Origin: Pseudomonas cerasi
GTDB taxonomy: Bacteria > Pseudomonadota > Gammaproteobacteria > Pseudomonadales > Pseudomonadaceae
DNA: 64,000 nucleotides
Direction: 5' to 3'
Assembly (NCBI RefSeq): GCF_900074915.1
Contig: NZ_LT222319.1
Location: 1,795,001-1,859,000 of the forward strand
Of the stretch, positions 53,980-63,267 are shown piece after piece; the first letter of the stretch is position 1, and every line of letters begins with the position of its first letter. Under the pieces are notes generated by a model. The model searched no databases, was not told the origin of the DNA, and saw nothing but the letters and a program-made list of their open reading frames with translations. Both the position numbers and the translations under genes were made by a program.

Positions 53980-55209
53980 ATGAGTGAAAAAGACAAGCAG
54001 GACAGCCAGGAAATCGGACCCGCAGGCGAAAAGCTGCAGAAGGTTCTGGCGCGCATTGGCGTGGGTTCACGCCGTGACGTGGAAGCCTGGATTACCCAAG
54101 GCCGTATCAAGGTCAACGGCAAGGACGCGACCCTCGGTCAACGCGTCGACCTGCATGACGCCATCAGTGTCGACGGTCGCGTCATCAAGCGCGAAGAAGC
54201 GGCCGAAACGGTCCGTCGCGTCATCATGTACAACAAGCCCGATGGTGAAATCTGCACCCGTGACGACCCGGAAGGCCGTCCGACCGTGTTCGACCGTCTG
54301 CCGCGTCCGAAGGAAGGCCGCTGGATCAACATCGGTCGTCTCGACATCAACACCACCGGCCTGCTGATGTTCACCACCGACGGTGAACTCGCCAACCGCC
54401 TGATGCACCCGTCGTTTGAAATGGACCGTGAATACGCGGTTCGTGTGCGTGGCGAAGTCGATGACGACATGCTGCTGCGCCTCAAGAATGGCGTGATTCT
54501 CGAAGACGGTCCTGCACGCTTCACCGATATCCAGCAGGCACCGGGCGGCGAAGGCTTCAACCACTGGTATCACTGCGTGGTGATGGAAGGCCGTAACCGC
54601 GAAGTGCGTCGTCTCTGGGAATCCCAGGGGCTGGTGGTCAGCCGCCTGAAGCGCGTGCGTTACGGACCGGTGTTCCTCAACTCCGACCTGCCGATGGGCC
54701 GCTGGCGCGAAATGAGCCAGTACGAAGTCGATATTCTGGCAGCTGAAGTTGGTCTGCAACCTGTGGCCCAGCCGCAGATGAATGCCAAGACCAAAGACAA
54801 GATGGAGCGTCTGCAGCGTCAATCGTCGCGCCCTCTGGGCAAAGGCGAGCGTGTTCGTACCTTGCGTCCGGCGGCTGGTGCTCCGGCGACCGGCGGCGAG
54901 CGCGCACCGCGTCAGCCGCAGATCACCGGCAGCGAGCGCGATCGTCCGCGCGGTGGCGATTCGACTCAGCGTCCTTCGCCGCGCAAGGATTCGGGCAAGC
55001 CCGGTTCACGCGCGCCGCGTCCGGCCGACAACAGCCGTGGTACGCCGGTCGCCGAGCGTCCGAGCGACATGAACAAGCGTCCGGCCAAACCGGGCCCGAA
55101 GCGTGTCGGCATCAAGCTGGTCAACGATGATGCGCCGTCAGGCAAACGTCGTGGTCCACCGGCAGGTTCAGGTCAGCGTCCAGGCTTCGGTCGTCGCAAG
55201 CCTGAGTGA
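53980..55209 (+). CDS. rluB: 23S rRNA pseudouridine(2605) synthase RluB
   Basis: A 409-residue RsuA-family enzyme. The S4 RNA-binding domain is at ~16-75 (EKLQKVLARIGVGSRRDVEAWI). The catalytic domain carries the Asp motif GRLDINTTGLLMFTTDG (~125) and later GRNREVRRLWESQG. A long basic, Pro/Arg/Ser-rich tail (~270-409) is an extension typical of Pseudomonas RluB and probably disordered. AGGTGCCC lies before the ATG. A terminator follows. Confidence 0.96.
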   Translation: MSEKDKQDSQEIGPAGEKLQKVLARIGVGSRRDVEAWITQGRIKVNGKDATLGQRVDLHDAISVDGRVIKREEAAETVRRVIMYNKPDGEICTRDDPEGRPTVFDRLPRPKEGRWINIGRLDINTTGLLMFTTDGELANRLMHPSFEMDREYAVRVRGEVDDDMLLRLKNGVILEDGPARFTDIQQAPGGEGFNHWYHCVVMEGRNREVRRLWESQGLVVSRLKRVRYGPVFLNSDLPMGRWREMSQYEVDILAAEVGLQPVAQPQMNAKTKDKMERLQRQSSRPLGKGERVRTLRPAAGAPATGGERAPRQPQITGSERDRPRGGDSTQRPSPRKDSGKPGSRAPRPADNSRGTPVAERPSDMNKRPAKPGPKRVGIKLVNDDAPSGKRRGPPAGSGQRPGFGRRKPE

Positions 55210-55230
55210 TCGCTCGGTGTGAATGAATGG

Positions 55231-55264
55231 CAACGCCAGTCCACAGGGCTGGCGTTGTCGTTTT
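55231..55264 (+). terminator. Terminator after rluB
   Basis: The 9-bp stem CAACGCCAG/CTGGCGTTG with a 9-base loop, followed by TCGTTTT. Confidence 0.7.
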
Positions 55265-55341
55265 CGGCGCTCTGAAAAGCGCTGTCACACTGCGGTCACG
55301 CATCGACCTTCCGGTTTTGAACCTCAGCCGGAATGCCCGTG

Positions 55342-55347
55342 TACAAT
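55342..55347 (+). promoter_or_regulatory. Candidate -10 box upstream of the amino acid permease gene
   Basis: TACAAT preceded by GTG (extended type). The nearest -35-like TTGAAC is 19 bases upstream, longer than ideal. The leader to the ATG at 55481 would be about 125 bases. Confidence 0.4.
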
Positions 55348-55480
55348 GCTGCGCTTTTTTCTGTGAAACAGTGCTGTTCAACGCTCCGGGCCATCCGCCT
55401 CGAACGCTGCAATTCTGTTGCGTCACAAGCGCAGCAGGTTCTATTTCGTCACAGCACAAGATCGATCAGGTGGCTATTGA

Positions 55481-56890
55481 ATGAGTGAAACAACCTCACC
55501 CTCGGGCGAACTGAAACGCGGCCTGAAGAATCGACACATCCAGTTGATCGCCTTGGGCGGTGCCATCGGGACGGGCCTGTTTCTCGGCTCGGCGGGCGTG
55601 CTGAAATCAGCCGGGCCGTCGATGATTCTCGGTTATGCCATCTGCGGCTTCATCGCCTTCATGATCATGCGCCAGCTGGGCGAGATGATCGTCGAAGAGC
55701 CGGTCGCCGGGTCGTTCAGCCACTTCGCACACAACTACTGGGGCGGTTTCGCCGGGTTCCTGTCGGGCTGGAATTGCTGGCTGCTGTACATTTTGGTCGG
55801 CATGTCCGAGTTGACCGCCGTCGGCAAATACATCCATTACTGGTTGCCGGACATCCCGGGCTGGGTATCCGCAGCGGCCTTCTTCGTGCTGATCAATGCC
55901 ATCAACCTGACCAACGTCAAGGTGTTCGGCGAGACCGAGTTCTGGTTCGCGATCATCAAGGTGGTGGCGATCATCGGCATGATCGCGCTGGGCAGTTACA
56001 TGCTGGTCAGTGGCAGCGGTGGCCCGCAGGCCTCGGTGACTAACCTCTGGGAGCATGGCGGGTTTTTCCCTAACGGCGTCGGCGGCTTGGTGATGGCGCT
56101 GGCAATCATCATGTTCTCCTTCGGCGGGCTGGAGATGCTCGGTTTCACCGCTGCCGAAGCCGAACAGCCGAAGACCGTGATCCCCAAGGCAATCAACCAG
56201 GTCATCTACCGCATCCTGATTTTCTACATCGGCGCGCTGGTGGTGCTGTTGTCGCTGACGCCCTGGGACAGCCTGCTGGCCAGTCTCAATGCGTCTGGCG
56301 ATTCCTACAGCGGCAGCCCGTTCGTGCAGGTGTTCTCGATGCTGGGCAGCGACACGGCGGCGCATATTCTTAATTTCGTGGTGCTCACAGCGGCACTCTC
56401 TGTGTACAACAGCGGCACCTACTGCAACAGCCGCATGCTGGTGGGCATGGCCGAGCAGGGCGATGCACCCAGGGCGTTGGCCCAGGTCGACAAGCGCGGG
56501 GTGCCGGTCAAGGCGATTTTCGCCTCTGCCGCGGTGACACTGGTTGCGGTGCTGCTCAACTATTTCGTACCGCAGCAGGCGCTGGAACTGTTGATGTCGC
56601 TGGTGGTGGCCACGCTGGTGATCAACTGGGCGATGATCAGCTACTCGCACCTGAAATTCCGCCAGCACATGAATCGGACCGCGCAAGTGCCGCTGTTCAA
56701 GGCGCTGTGGTATCCCTATGGCAACTATGTGTGCCTGGCGTTTGTGGTGTTTATCCTCGGCATCATGCTGATGATCCCCGGAATCCGCATATCGGTGTAT
56801 GCGATACCGGTCTGGCTGGCGGTGATGTGGGTCTGTTACCGGGCCAAAAACAGGCGTAGCGTTATCGTGCCTGCCCAGTCCGGCAAGTAG
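55481..56890 (+). CDS. Amino acid permease, AAT family (AroP/GabP/ProY-like)
   Basis: A 469-residue permease with 12 helices of the APC superfamily. The signature [28 protein letters not shown] at the N-terminus and the GxxxE-like [15 protein letters not shown] mark the AAT family, which imports proline, GABA, aromatic or basic amino acids with protons. The exact substrate cannot be told from the sequence. It lies 31 bases upstream of arfB and may be read with it. Confidence 0.93.
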   Translation: MSETTSPSGELKRGLKNRHIQLIALGGAIGTGLFLGSAGVLKSAGPSMILGYAICGFIAFMIMRQLGEMIVEEPVAGSFSHFAHNYWGGFAGFLSGWNCWLLYILVGMSELTAVGKYIHYWLPDIPGWVSAAAFFVLINAINLTNVKVFGETEFWFAIIKVVAIIGMIALGSYMLVSGSGGPQASVTNLWEHGGFFPNGVGGLVMALAIIMFSFGGLEMLGFTAAEAEQPKTVIPKAINQVIYRILIFYIGALVVLLSLTPWDSLLASLNASGDSYSGSPFVQVFSMLGSDTAAHILNFVVLTAALSVYNSGTYCNSRMLVGMAEQGDAPRALAQVDKRGVPVKAIFASAAVTLVAVLLNYFVPQQALELLMSLVVATLVINWAMISYSHLKFRQHMNRTAQVPLFKALWYPYGNYVCLAFVVFILGIMLMIPGIRISVYAIPVWLAVMWVCYRAKNRRSVIVPAQSGK

Positions 56891-56921
56891 CCTTGCCCGT
56901 TGCCGAGAAGAAGATAACCCG

Positions 56922-57335
56922 ATGCTGGTGATTTCCAACAACGTCCATCTGCCCGACGCCGAGATCGAATTGACTGCTATCCGTGCCCAGGGCGCAGGAG
57001 GGCAGAACGTCAACAAGGTCTCCAGCGCCGTGCATTTGCGTTTCGACATCAATGCCTCGTCGCTGCCGCCGTTCTACAAGGAACGGCTGCTGGCGTTGAG
57101 TGACAGCCGGATTACCAGCGACGGCGTGATCGTGCTCAAGGCCCAGCAGTATCGAACCCAGGAGCAGAACCGTGCCGATGCGTTGCTGCGCCTGAGTGAG
57201 CTGATCGTCAACGCGGCCAAGGTCGAAAAGAAACGCCGCCCGACCCGCCCGACTCTCGGCTCCAAGACCCGACGCCTGGAGTCCAAGAGCAAACGCGGCT
57301 CGATCAAGGCCGGGCGCGGGAAAGTGGATTTCTGA
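56922..57335 (+). CDS. arfB: Alternative ribosome-rescue factor B (ArfB/YaeJ)
   Basis: A 137-residue release-factor-like peptidyl-tRNA hydrolase that frees stalled ribosomes when tmRNA fails. The catalytic GGQ loop is in [21 protein letters not shown] (residues ~22-42). The basic C-terminal tail, which enters the mRNA channel, is present ([25 protein letters not shown]). The length matches the family. Followed by a degraded repeat element. Confidence 0.96.
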   Translation: MLVISNNVHLPDAEIELTAIRAQGAGGQNVNKVSSAVHLRFDINASSLPPFYKERLLALSDSRITSDGVIVLKAQQYRTQEQNRADALLRLSELIVNAAKVEKKRRPTRPTLGSKTRRLESKSKRGSIKAGRGKVDF

Positions 57336-57344
57336 AGTGTTTTT

Positions 57345-57551
57345 CAGTCTCGTGACACGCCGGAGCGCTTAGCGCTATACATAAGTCCGCTCTTGATTCT
57401 GGCCGCAGGCCGTGCGGACTTGGTCGCGAAAGGGCCCGTACCGTCGCAGAGAATTTAGCGTTCAAAACAACGCCTTCGCTCCCACGCCCTGAGGGCAGAA
57501 GCCTGAAAATTCCGCTTTCCGGGCTATTCAGGACCTGTATAGCTATGAGCA
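57345..57551. repeat. Degraded copy of the composite intergenic element
   Basis: Shares its outer flanks with the element at 53.3 kb: GCGCTTAGCGCTATACATAAGTC on the left and GGACCTGTATAGCTATGAGC on the right. Inside it retains TCGCGAAAGGGCCCGTACC and CTTCGCTCCCACG remnants of the REP unit, but the palindromes are broken. Confidence 0.6.
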
Positions 57552-57555
57552 CCGA

Positions 57556-58758
57556 TCATCGCTGGCGCAACACCTGCGCCTGCTTGTACAGATAAACGCT
57601 CAACGCCAGCCCGGTAAGTGATGCCAGTGCCGCGAACAGGAAGATCGAGACGAAGCCGAAGCCGGCAGCAATCGCGCCTGCCAGTGGCCCGGTGATGCCC
57701 AGTGACAGGTCGATGAACAGCGAATAAGCGCCTACTGCTGCGCCTCGGCTTGACGCCGGGACCAGATTGACCGCTTCCACACCCAGCGCCGGGAACACCA
57801 GCGAGAACCCGAAACCGGTCAGCGCCGCGCCAGCCAGTGCCAGGTTTGGAGTGGGTGCCAGCCACAGCAGCAACAGGCCCAGGCTTTCCACCGACAGACA
57901 GACAATCGCCACTCGAAAGCCGCCCAGGCGATTGATCAGGTTGCCGAACAGCAGGCGCGCGGCGATGAAGCTGCCGCCAAACAGCGTCAGGCACAGCGCG
58001 GCATTCGGCCAGTGGTTGCTGGCGTAATACAGGGTGATGAACGTCGCGATAGTGCCGAAACCGATACCGCCCAGCGCGAGGCCCATGCCATGCGGAAACA
58101 CTCGCCCCAGCACATGCATGAACGGCAGTCGCTCACCCTGCACAATCGGCGCGGGCTCTTTGTGCCATGTCAGGTAAAGCCCCAGCGCGCACAGCAGCAT
58201 GATGCTCACGCCCACTGTCCACAGGCCGAGTTCGTCAACCATCCACACACCTAATGGCGCACCAATGGCCAGCGCGCCGTAGCTGGCGATACCGTTCCAG
58301 GAAATGACCTTGGCGGTGTTCTGCGCGCCGACGCGGCCTATGCCCCAGCCAATCGAACCCGAACCGACCAGGCTTTCCGCGGCACCGAGGATCACCCGGC
58401 CAATCAGCAGAATCACCAGGCTCGCCATCGGCCAACTGTCCAGCCATACCGGCACCAGCATGAACACACCGCTCAGCCCGCAGCCGGTCAGCCCGATCTG
58501 CACGGCCTTCTTGCTGCCCAGATTGTCGATGATGCGACTTGCCCAGGGCCGACTGATCAGCGTGGCCAGGTATTGCACGCTGATGACCAGTCCTGCGATG
58601 ACTGCACCGAAGCCCAGATCACTGTGGACGTAGCCGGGCAGAACGGCGAGGGGAATGCCGATGTTCAGGTAGCCGATGAAGGTGAACATCACAATGGAAA
58701 CGACGGTCAGGGTAACGGCCATCGGGGTTTGCGGTGTGTTTTTCGGTGTCTCGGACAT
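57556..58758 (-). CDS. Major facilitator superfamily transporter
   Basis: About 400 residues with 12 helices. MFS motif A is visible as [20 protein letters not shown] after helix 2, and a motif-C-like [22 protein letters not shown] in helix 5. It resembles the YhhS/YfcJ group of small-molecule exporters (arabinose-efflux-permease-like). The substrate is unknown. ATG 58758 (MSETPKN) and ATG 58773 are both possible, neither with a good ribosome site. Confidence 0.88.
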   Translation of the reverse strand: MSETPKNTPQTPMAVTLTVVSIVMFTFIGYLNIGIPLAVLPGYVHSDLGFGAVIAGLVISVQYLATLISRPWASRIIDNLGSKKAVQIGLTGCGLSGVFMLVPVWLDSWPMASLVILLIGRVILGAAESLVGSGSIGWGIGRVGAQNTAKVISWNGIASYGALAIGAPLGVWMVDELGLWTVGVSIMLLCALGLYLTWHKEPAPIVQGERLPFMHVLGRVFPHGMGLALGGIGFGTIATFITLYYASNHWPNAALCLTLFGGSFIAARLLFGNLINRLGGFRVAIVCLSVESLGLLLLWLAPTPNLALAGAALTGFGFSLVFPALGVEAVNLVPASSRGAAVGAYSLFIDLSLGITGPLAGAIAAGFGFVSIFLFAALASLTGLALSVYLYKQAQVLRQR

Positions 58759-58895
58759 GGGGCGGGCTTTCATTCTGTGCGGGCATGGCGTTCGAGCGGG
58801 CAGGGAAAAACCCTTAGCAAGCTCTCGAAGTGCTCATCATACCGATGCATCGGGTGATGCAGGTGCAACAGATTGAAATAAACGTGAATGGAAGG

Positions 58896-59075
58896 TTATT
58901 CGTGCCTGGGTGCCACAAGGTGTGTGGTTACGAGGGCGGCCAGGGCGTTTTCCTGAGTACCGAAGCGGGCAAGCAGGGCGCTCTGTTTTTCCGGGCTGAG
59001 GCGTGACCAGATCTCGATCATTTTCTCGGCGGTGCCAATCAGGGCGCTGGCTTGCGTTTCAGTGAAGTCGCTCAT
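58896..59075 (-). CDS. Small hypothetical protein (59 aa)
   Basis: A 59-residue helical protein beginning MSDFTETQASALIGTAEKM and ending VAPRHE, with a hydrophobic-heptad pattern (EMIEIWSRLSPEKQSALLARF-like region). There is no signal peptide and I recognise no domain. ATG 59075 is chosen since the residues beyond it resemble non-coding sequence. The ribosome site is weak. It is followed on the same strand by the MFS gene about 140 bases on. Confidence 0.6.
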   Translation of the reverse strand: MSDFTETQASALIGTAEKMIEIWSRLSPEKQSALLARFGTQENALAALVTTHLVAPRHE

Positions 59076-59163
59076 AAAAATCTGCTGTTTGCCTGTTGCT
59101 GGTTTTCCAGGCGTATTGAAAACCGGCAAAACCGTTTTTCGATACGCCTGAAAACAATCGCCT

Positions 59164-59304
59164 TCAGTCTTTGCGTCCGGCTTTCTGGCTATCTTGAGCC
59201 GAGGGTGCTGCTTTCATTGCGACAGGTTGACCAAGCTCTTGCTGAGCCAGAGTCGACTGTTGTGGTTCCTGTTGGCCTGGTGGGAAGTTAGGGATTTCAT
59301 GCAT
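59164..59304 (-). CDS. Very small hydrophilic protein (46 aa)
   Basis: A 46-residue frame starting MHEIPNFPPGQQEPQQS and ending AGRKD, rich in Gln, Pro and Ala. The strongest evidence is GAGGAG ten bases before the ATG on the minus strand. There is no hydrophobic segment; it is probably disordered. The function is unknown. It lies upstream of the 59-residue protein gene on the same strand (88-base gap). Confidence 0.5.
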   Translation of the reverse strand: MHEIPNFPPGQQEPQQSTLAQQELGQPVAMKAAPSAQDSQKAGRKD

Positions 59305-59528
59305 CGTCGTCGCTCCTCGCAAGGGGTTGCAGATAGAACCGTGCTTTAAAAAGCCTGCGCAGGATAACCCACCGAAAATGACAATCAGGATATTTTTTTA
59401 CCCCGATTGCCCTGATCGTGAAACAAAATGGCTTTTTTACTGTCCGGCTTTTTATCTCGCGAGGCGCTGACGAGCTTGATTTCATTGGGCCAGACCGCGT
59501 GAGCAGGGTCCGCGGCCCGTTGAACATT

Positions 59529-59885
59529 TTATTTTCGGCCTTCTGCATCCTTGGCCACTTCGTCAGTGCGCGCGGCCATGATGAAATCGTTGCGGTGCAG
59601 GCCCTTGATCGAGTGGCTCCACCAGGTCACGGTCACTTTGCCCCACTCGGTCAACAGGCCCGGGTGATGGCCTTCCGCTTCAGCAATTTCGCCCACCGCG
59701 TTGGTGAACGCCAGCGCCCATTTGAAATTCTTGAACAGAAACACTTTTTTCAGCTGCATCACCGCGTCGCGGACCTCGATGTTCCAGTCCGGGATCTGCT
59801 TGAGCAGTTCCGGCAATTCGGCTTCGCTGACCTGCGGCGCGTCGGCACGGCAGGCTTCACAGTGAGCTTGATTCAAGGTGGTCAT
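59529..59885 (-). CDS. phhB: Pterin-4a-carbinolamine dehydratase PhhB
   Basis: A 118-residue enzyme that dehydrates 4a-hydroxytetrahydrobiopterin so the pterin cofactor of phenylalanine hydroxylase can be recycled. The active-site motif [24 protein letters not shown] with its histidine pair and later His is intact. It follows phhA by 35 bases on the same strand, forming the phhAB operon. In P. aeruginosa PhhB also supports PhhA levels. Confidence 0.97.
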   Translation of the reverse strand: MTTLNQAHCEACRADAPQVSEAELPELLKQIPDWNIEVRDAVMQLKKVFLFKNFKWALAFTNAVGEIAEAEGHHPGLLTEWGKVTVTWWSHSIKGLHRNDFIMAARTDEVAKDAEGRK

Positions 59886-59920
59886 AAGCAGAGGGTCCTT
59901 GTCGGATAGCGGGCCGAGGG

Positions 59921-60718
59921 TCAGGCGGCGTGGCTTTTGGTTTTAGGTGGAAATTTGGGAGCGTGCAAGCCCAACTGCATGCCTTGCCCGACCAGCGCCA
60001 TGATGTCTTGCTGCGCCAGATCAAACAGACGCTTCAAATCCGGCAGGACAAAGTACAGCGGTTGCAGAATGTCGATGCGATACGGTGTGCGCATCGCTTC
60101 AAGCGGATCGAAAGGCTGGTGTTCGGGGGCTGACGACAAGCTGTAAACCGCCTCCTTTGGCGAAGAAAGAGTACCGCCGCCGTAGATTTTCCGTCCTTGT
60201 GGTGTGTCGACCAGGCCGAACTCGATGGTCATCCAGTACAGCCGGGCCAGGTACACGCGTTGTTCCTTGCTCGCGCTAAGGCCGAGTTTGCCGTAGGTGT
60301 GGGTGAATTCGGCAAACCATGGATTGGTCAGCAGCGGGCAGTGGCCAAATATTTCATGAAAGATGTCCGGTTCCTGCAGGTAGTCCAGTTCTTCTGCGGT
60401 ACGAATGAACGTCGCCACCGGAAAACGCTTGCTGGCCAGCAGCTCAAAGAACGTCTGGAAGGGGATCAGCGCGGGCACTCGCTCGACCTGCCAGCCAGTG
60501 GTCGCGCCCAGAACCTTGTTGATTTCGCCTAGCTGAGGGATGCGATCGAGCGGCAGGCCCAGTTGTTCGATGCCGTCCAGATACTCCTGACAGGCACGCC
60601 CGTCGATAATGGTCATCTGCCGGGTGATCAGGGTGTTCCATACCGCATGTTCGTCCGCCGTGTAATCGATGAAACCCGAAGCGTCCGGCTCGCGTGCCAC
60701 GTAAAGCGTCTGGGCCAT
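59921..60718 (-). CDS. phhA: Phenylalanine 4-monooxygenase PhhA
   Basis: A 265-residue iron- and tetrahydrobiopterin-dependent enzyme that converts phenylalanine to tyrosine. The iron ligands are visible: the two histidines of [11 protein letters not shown] and the Glu of YWMTIEFGL. The length fits the bacterial monomeric form without the regulatory domain. The gene is divergent from its activator phhR, with two TyrR-like boxes in between. It starts the phenylalanine/tyrosine catabolic operon. Confidence 0.98.
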   Translation of the reverse strand: MAQTLYVAREPDASGFIDYTADEHAVWNTLITRQMTIIDGRACQEYLDGIEQLGLPLDRIPQLGEINKVLGATTGWQVERVPALIPFQTFFELLASKRFPVATFIRTAEELDYLQEPDIFHEIFGHCPLLTNPWFAEFTHTYGKLGLSASKEQRVYLARLYWMTIEFGLVDTPQGRKIYGGGTLSSPKEAVYSLSSAPEHQPFDPLEAMRTPYRIDILQPLYFVLPDLKRLFDLAQQDIMALVGQGMQLGLHAPKFPPKTKSHAA

Positions 60719-60844
60719 GCTGATGTCCTCGAAAGGCTGCTGTTTTTAAAGTGTTCTTGTCAAAGCCTGTGGTCAGGAATAACCCGGTTTCGAAGGCACG
60801 TCAGCGGCTGTGAGCGGGGTGGCGCGAGGATTTGATCACTGGTT

Positions 60845-60862
60845 CGTAACGAAAAGTTTACG
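60845..60862. promoter_or_regulatory. Putative PhhR/TyrR box 1
   Basis: CGTAAC-GAAAAG-TTTACG closely fits the TyrR-type consensus TGTAAA-N6-TTTACA (9 of 12 defined positions). It lies about 127 bases upstream of the phhA start codon. Confidence 0.68.
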
Positions 60863-60917
60863 ATTACGATAGGCGGGGCCTGAAATCAGCCATTCTGCCG
60901 CTCGCGAAGTGTGAATG

Positions 60918-60935
60918 CGTAACGTATTGTTGACA
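60918..60935. promoter_or_regulatory. Putative PhhR/TyrR box 2
   Basis: CGTAAC-GTATTG-TTGACA fits the same consensus (9 of 12). It is 73 bases from box 1, about seven helical turns, and ends 48 bases before the phhR start codon. Confidence 0.6.
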
Positions 60936-60983
60936 TTAATTTTGCTGCCTCACAAAAAACTACCCTCACAGGGGCGATGACTC

Positions 60984-62561
60984 ATGCGCATCAAGGTGCA
61001 CTGCCAGAACCGCATCGGCATTCTTCGCGACATTCTCGATCTGCTGGTGGCTTACGGCGTCAACGTGGCACGCGGTGAAGTGGGGGGCGAGCACGGTGAT
61101 GCGATCTATCTGCATTGCCCGAACCTGATCAACCTGCAGTTCCAGGCCCTGCGCCCGAAGTTCGAGGCGATCACCGGGGTGTTCGGCGTCAAGCGTGTCG
61201 GGCTGATGCCCAGCGAGCGCCGGCACATGGAACTCAATGCCTTGCTCGGCGCGCTGGAATTCCCGGTGTTGTCCATCGACATGGGCGGGGCCATCGTTGC
61301 GGCCAATCGTGCCGCCGCGCAGTTGTTGGGTGTGCGGGTCGATGAAGTGCCGGGCATGCCCTTGTCGCGTTACGCCGAAGATTTCGACCTGCCTGAGCTG
61401 GTGCGCGCCAGCCAGTCGCGGATCAATGGCCTGCGGGTCAAGGTATGCGGCGACGTGTTTCTTGCCGACATCGCGCCTCTGCAATCGGAGCATGACGACA
61501 GCGAGGCGATGGCCGGGGCCGTGCTGACACTGCACCGCGCTGATCGGGTCGGTGAGCGCATTTACCATGTGCGCAAGCAAGAGCTGCGTGGCTTCGACAG
61601 CATTTTTCAAAGCTCGAAGGTCATGGCTGCTGTGGTTCGCGAGGCGCGGCGCATGGCGCCCCTGGATGCGCCGCTGCTGATCGAGGGGGAAACCGGTACC
61701 GGCAAGGAATTGCTGGCCCGCGCCTGTCACCTGGCCAGCCCGCGCGGCCAGTCACCGCTGATGGCGCTCAACTGCGCCGGGTTGTCGGAGTCCATGGCCG
61801 AGATCGAGCTGTTCGGCTATGACCCCGGCGCGTTCGAAGGCACGCGTGCGGAAGGGCGGCTGGGGCTGTTGGAACTGACTGCGGGCGGCACGCTGTTTCT
61901 TGATGGCGTGGGTGAGCTGAGCGCGCGCATGCAGGCCAAGCTGCTGCGCTTCATTCAGGACGGAAGCTTTCGCCGGGTCGGCAGTGACGAGGACATGTTT
62001 CTCGATGTGCGGGTGATGTGTTCGACCCAGGTCGATCTGTCGGAGCTGTGCGCCAAGGGCATGTTCAGGCAGGACCTTTATCATCGCCTTAACGTGCTGT
62101 CGCTGCATATACCGCCACTGCGCGACTGTCTGGACGGTCTTGAGCCTCTGGTGGAGCATTTTCTCGATCAGGCCAGCCGGCAGATCGGCTGTTCGCTGCC
62201 CGGCATATCACCTGCGGCCATCAAGCGTCTGAGTCAGTACCACTGGCCCGGCAATGTGCGGCAACTGGAAAACGTATTGTTTCAGGCCGTATCGCTGTGT
62301 GACGGCGGCAAGGTGCAGGCCGAACACATTCGTTTGCCGGATTACGGCGTGCGACAGGGATTGAGTGAGGTGTCGCTGGAGGGCGGGCTGGGCGCAATTA
62401 TCGGGCTCTTTGAAAAGTCGGTGCTGGAACAACTGTATGCGCAATATCCCAGCAGTCGCCAATTAGGCAAACGCCTGGGGGTGTCTCATACAACGATTGC
62501 CAACAAGTTGCGCGACTATGAAGTGGGGCGCGAATCAGATCCGCATTCAGTCGATAAATAA
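60984..62561 (+). CDS. phhR: Aromatic amino acid-responsive regulator PhhR (TyrR family)
   Basis: A 525-residue regulator. An N-terminal ACT domain (MRIKVHCQNRIGILRDIL, 1-70) is followed by PAS (~75-190), an AAA+ domain (Walker A GETGTGKE near residue 237, Walker B TLFLDGVGE) and a C-terminal Fis-type helix-turn-helix (SRQLGKRLGVSHTTIANKL). The sigma-54-contact GAFTGA motif reads GAFEGT, a variation also found in TyrR-like proteins. It activates phhAB in response to phenylalanine or tyrosine. It is divergent from phhA. Confidence 0.96.
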   Translation: MRIKVHCQNRIGILRDILDLLVAYGVNVARGEVGGEHGDAIYLHCPNLINLQFQALRPKFEAITGVFGVKRVGLMPSERRHMELNALLGALEFPVLSIDMGGAIVAANRAAAQLLGVRVDEVPGMPLSRYAEDFDLPELVRASQSRINGLRVKVCGDVFLADIAPLQSEHDDSEAMAGAVLTLHRADRVGERIYHVRKQELRGFDSIFQSSKVMAAVVREARRMAPLDAPLLIEGETGTGKELLARACHLASPRGQSPLMALNCAGLSESMAEIELFGYDPGAFEGTRAEGRLGLLELTAGGTLFLDGVGELSARMQAKLLRFIQDGSFRRVGSDEDMFLDVRVMCSTQVDLSELCAKGMFRQDLYHRLNVLSLHIPPLRDCLDGLEPLVEHFLDQASRQIGCSLPGISPAAIKRLSQYHWPGNVRQLENVLFQAVSLCDGGKVQAEHIRLPDYGVRQGLSEVSLEGGLGAIIGLFEKSVLEQLYAQYPSSRQLGKRLGVSHTTIANKLRDYEVGRESDPHSVDK

Positions 62562-62658
62562 CTCGCTGATTGATGACTCTGCAACTTAACGTCGTACATG
62601 CGCCTCGCACCTTATAGAGCGGCGAGGCGTCGTGCACAGGCTGTGACAGCGAAAAGCC

Positions 62659-62925
62659 TCAACCGTTGCTGCAGCCGTTGCCCATCACCTGATAGCTCAT
62701 AATGTGGCGTGCGCCTTGCGAGTCCTCATACACCATGCGTGCCGGGACCACTTCGCAGACATTGGGGATCTGGCTGATGGAGATAACCCGGGCGATATCC
62801 AGATGCGTGCCGTAGGTATATTGCTCGACACGCGCCTGTTGCGCCGCCACTTTGGTCTGCGATTCTTCGGCCATGGAGAAACTGCTGATGCCGCACAGGG
62901 CCAGGGCCATTAATAAAGCTTTCAT
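62659..62925 (-). CDS. DUF2790 small exported protein
   Basis: An 88-residue protein with a signal peptide (MKALLMALALCGISSFSMAEE). The DUF2790 domain is confined to pseudomonads and close relatives: VEQYTYGTHLDIARVISISQIPNVCEVVPARMVYEDSQG...YQVMGNGCSN. Two conserved cysteines may form a disulfide. The function is unknown; relatives occur in several copies per genome. ATG 62925 begins the signal peptide. Convergent with phhR. Confidence 0.9.
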   Translation of the reverse strand: MKALLMALALCGISSFSMAEESQTKVAAQQARVEQYTYGTHLDIARVISISQIPNVCEVVPARMVYEDSQGARHIMSYQVMGNGCSNG

Positions 62926-63267
62926 TGTCGTTTACCTTTTTGAAAGTGAGCGCCGTCGCATCACGTTTTTGACGTCATGGGCTCAGGCGGTCTGATGCGT
63001 TTTTCGAGTTGGAACAACACTGCGTGGGGGCAGTTGATGTTTGCCTTGTTGGCGGATCGAATTCTATGCCTGTTGCAACAGCGCATATATAAAGACTTTG
63101 GATAAGCGCTTTTATCAAAATGGTAATAATCTGACGTACTGCTTCACGCGTGCGGCTTGTCGTCATGGCCCCGGTCCTGCCGGTAAGACCAACGTCGAAT
63201 GGCCCCTGCGGATGGGGCGGGATACAACAGGGGCATAAAACAACAACTATCCACCGAGGTAACCAAG
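62926..63267. other. Intergenic promoter region upstream of acsA
   Basis: 342 bases between divergent DUF2790 and acsA genes. There is an AT-rich stretch around 63080-63130 (CATATATAAAGACTTTGGATAAGC) that may hold promoter elements. A short minus-strand open frame here is not gene-like. I see no clear sigma-54 or terminator signal. Confidence 0.55.

Noticed and set aside
55607..57052. A 481-codon minus-strand frame opposite the amino acid permease
   Set aside because: It is rich in His, Gln and Arg and contains no domain; it is the complement of a membrane-protein gene on the plus strand.
59297..59548. An 83-codon minus-strand frame upstream of the 46-residue protein
   Set aside because: There is no ribosome site, the composition is basic and irregular, and it overlaps the start of the better supported small gene and the end of phhB.
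60719..60840. Sigma-54 promoter for phhA
   Set aside because: I looked for GG-N10-GC spacing upstream of phhA on the minus strand and found no convincing match.
62975..63166. A 63-codon minus-strand frame in the acsA promoter region
   Set aside because: It has no ribosome site and no conserved-looking features, and it covers a region expected to hold promoters.
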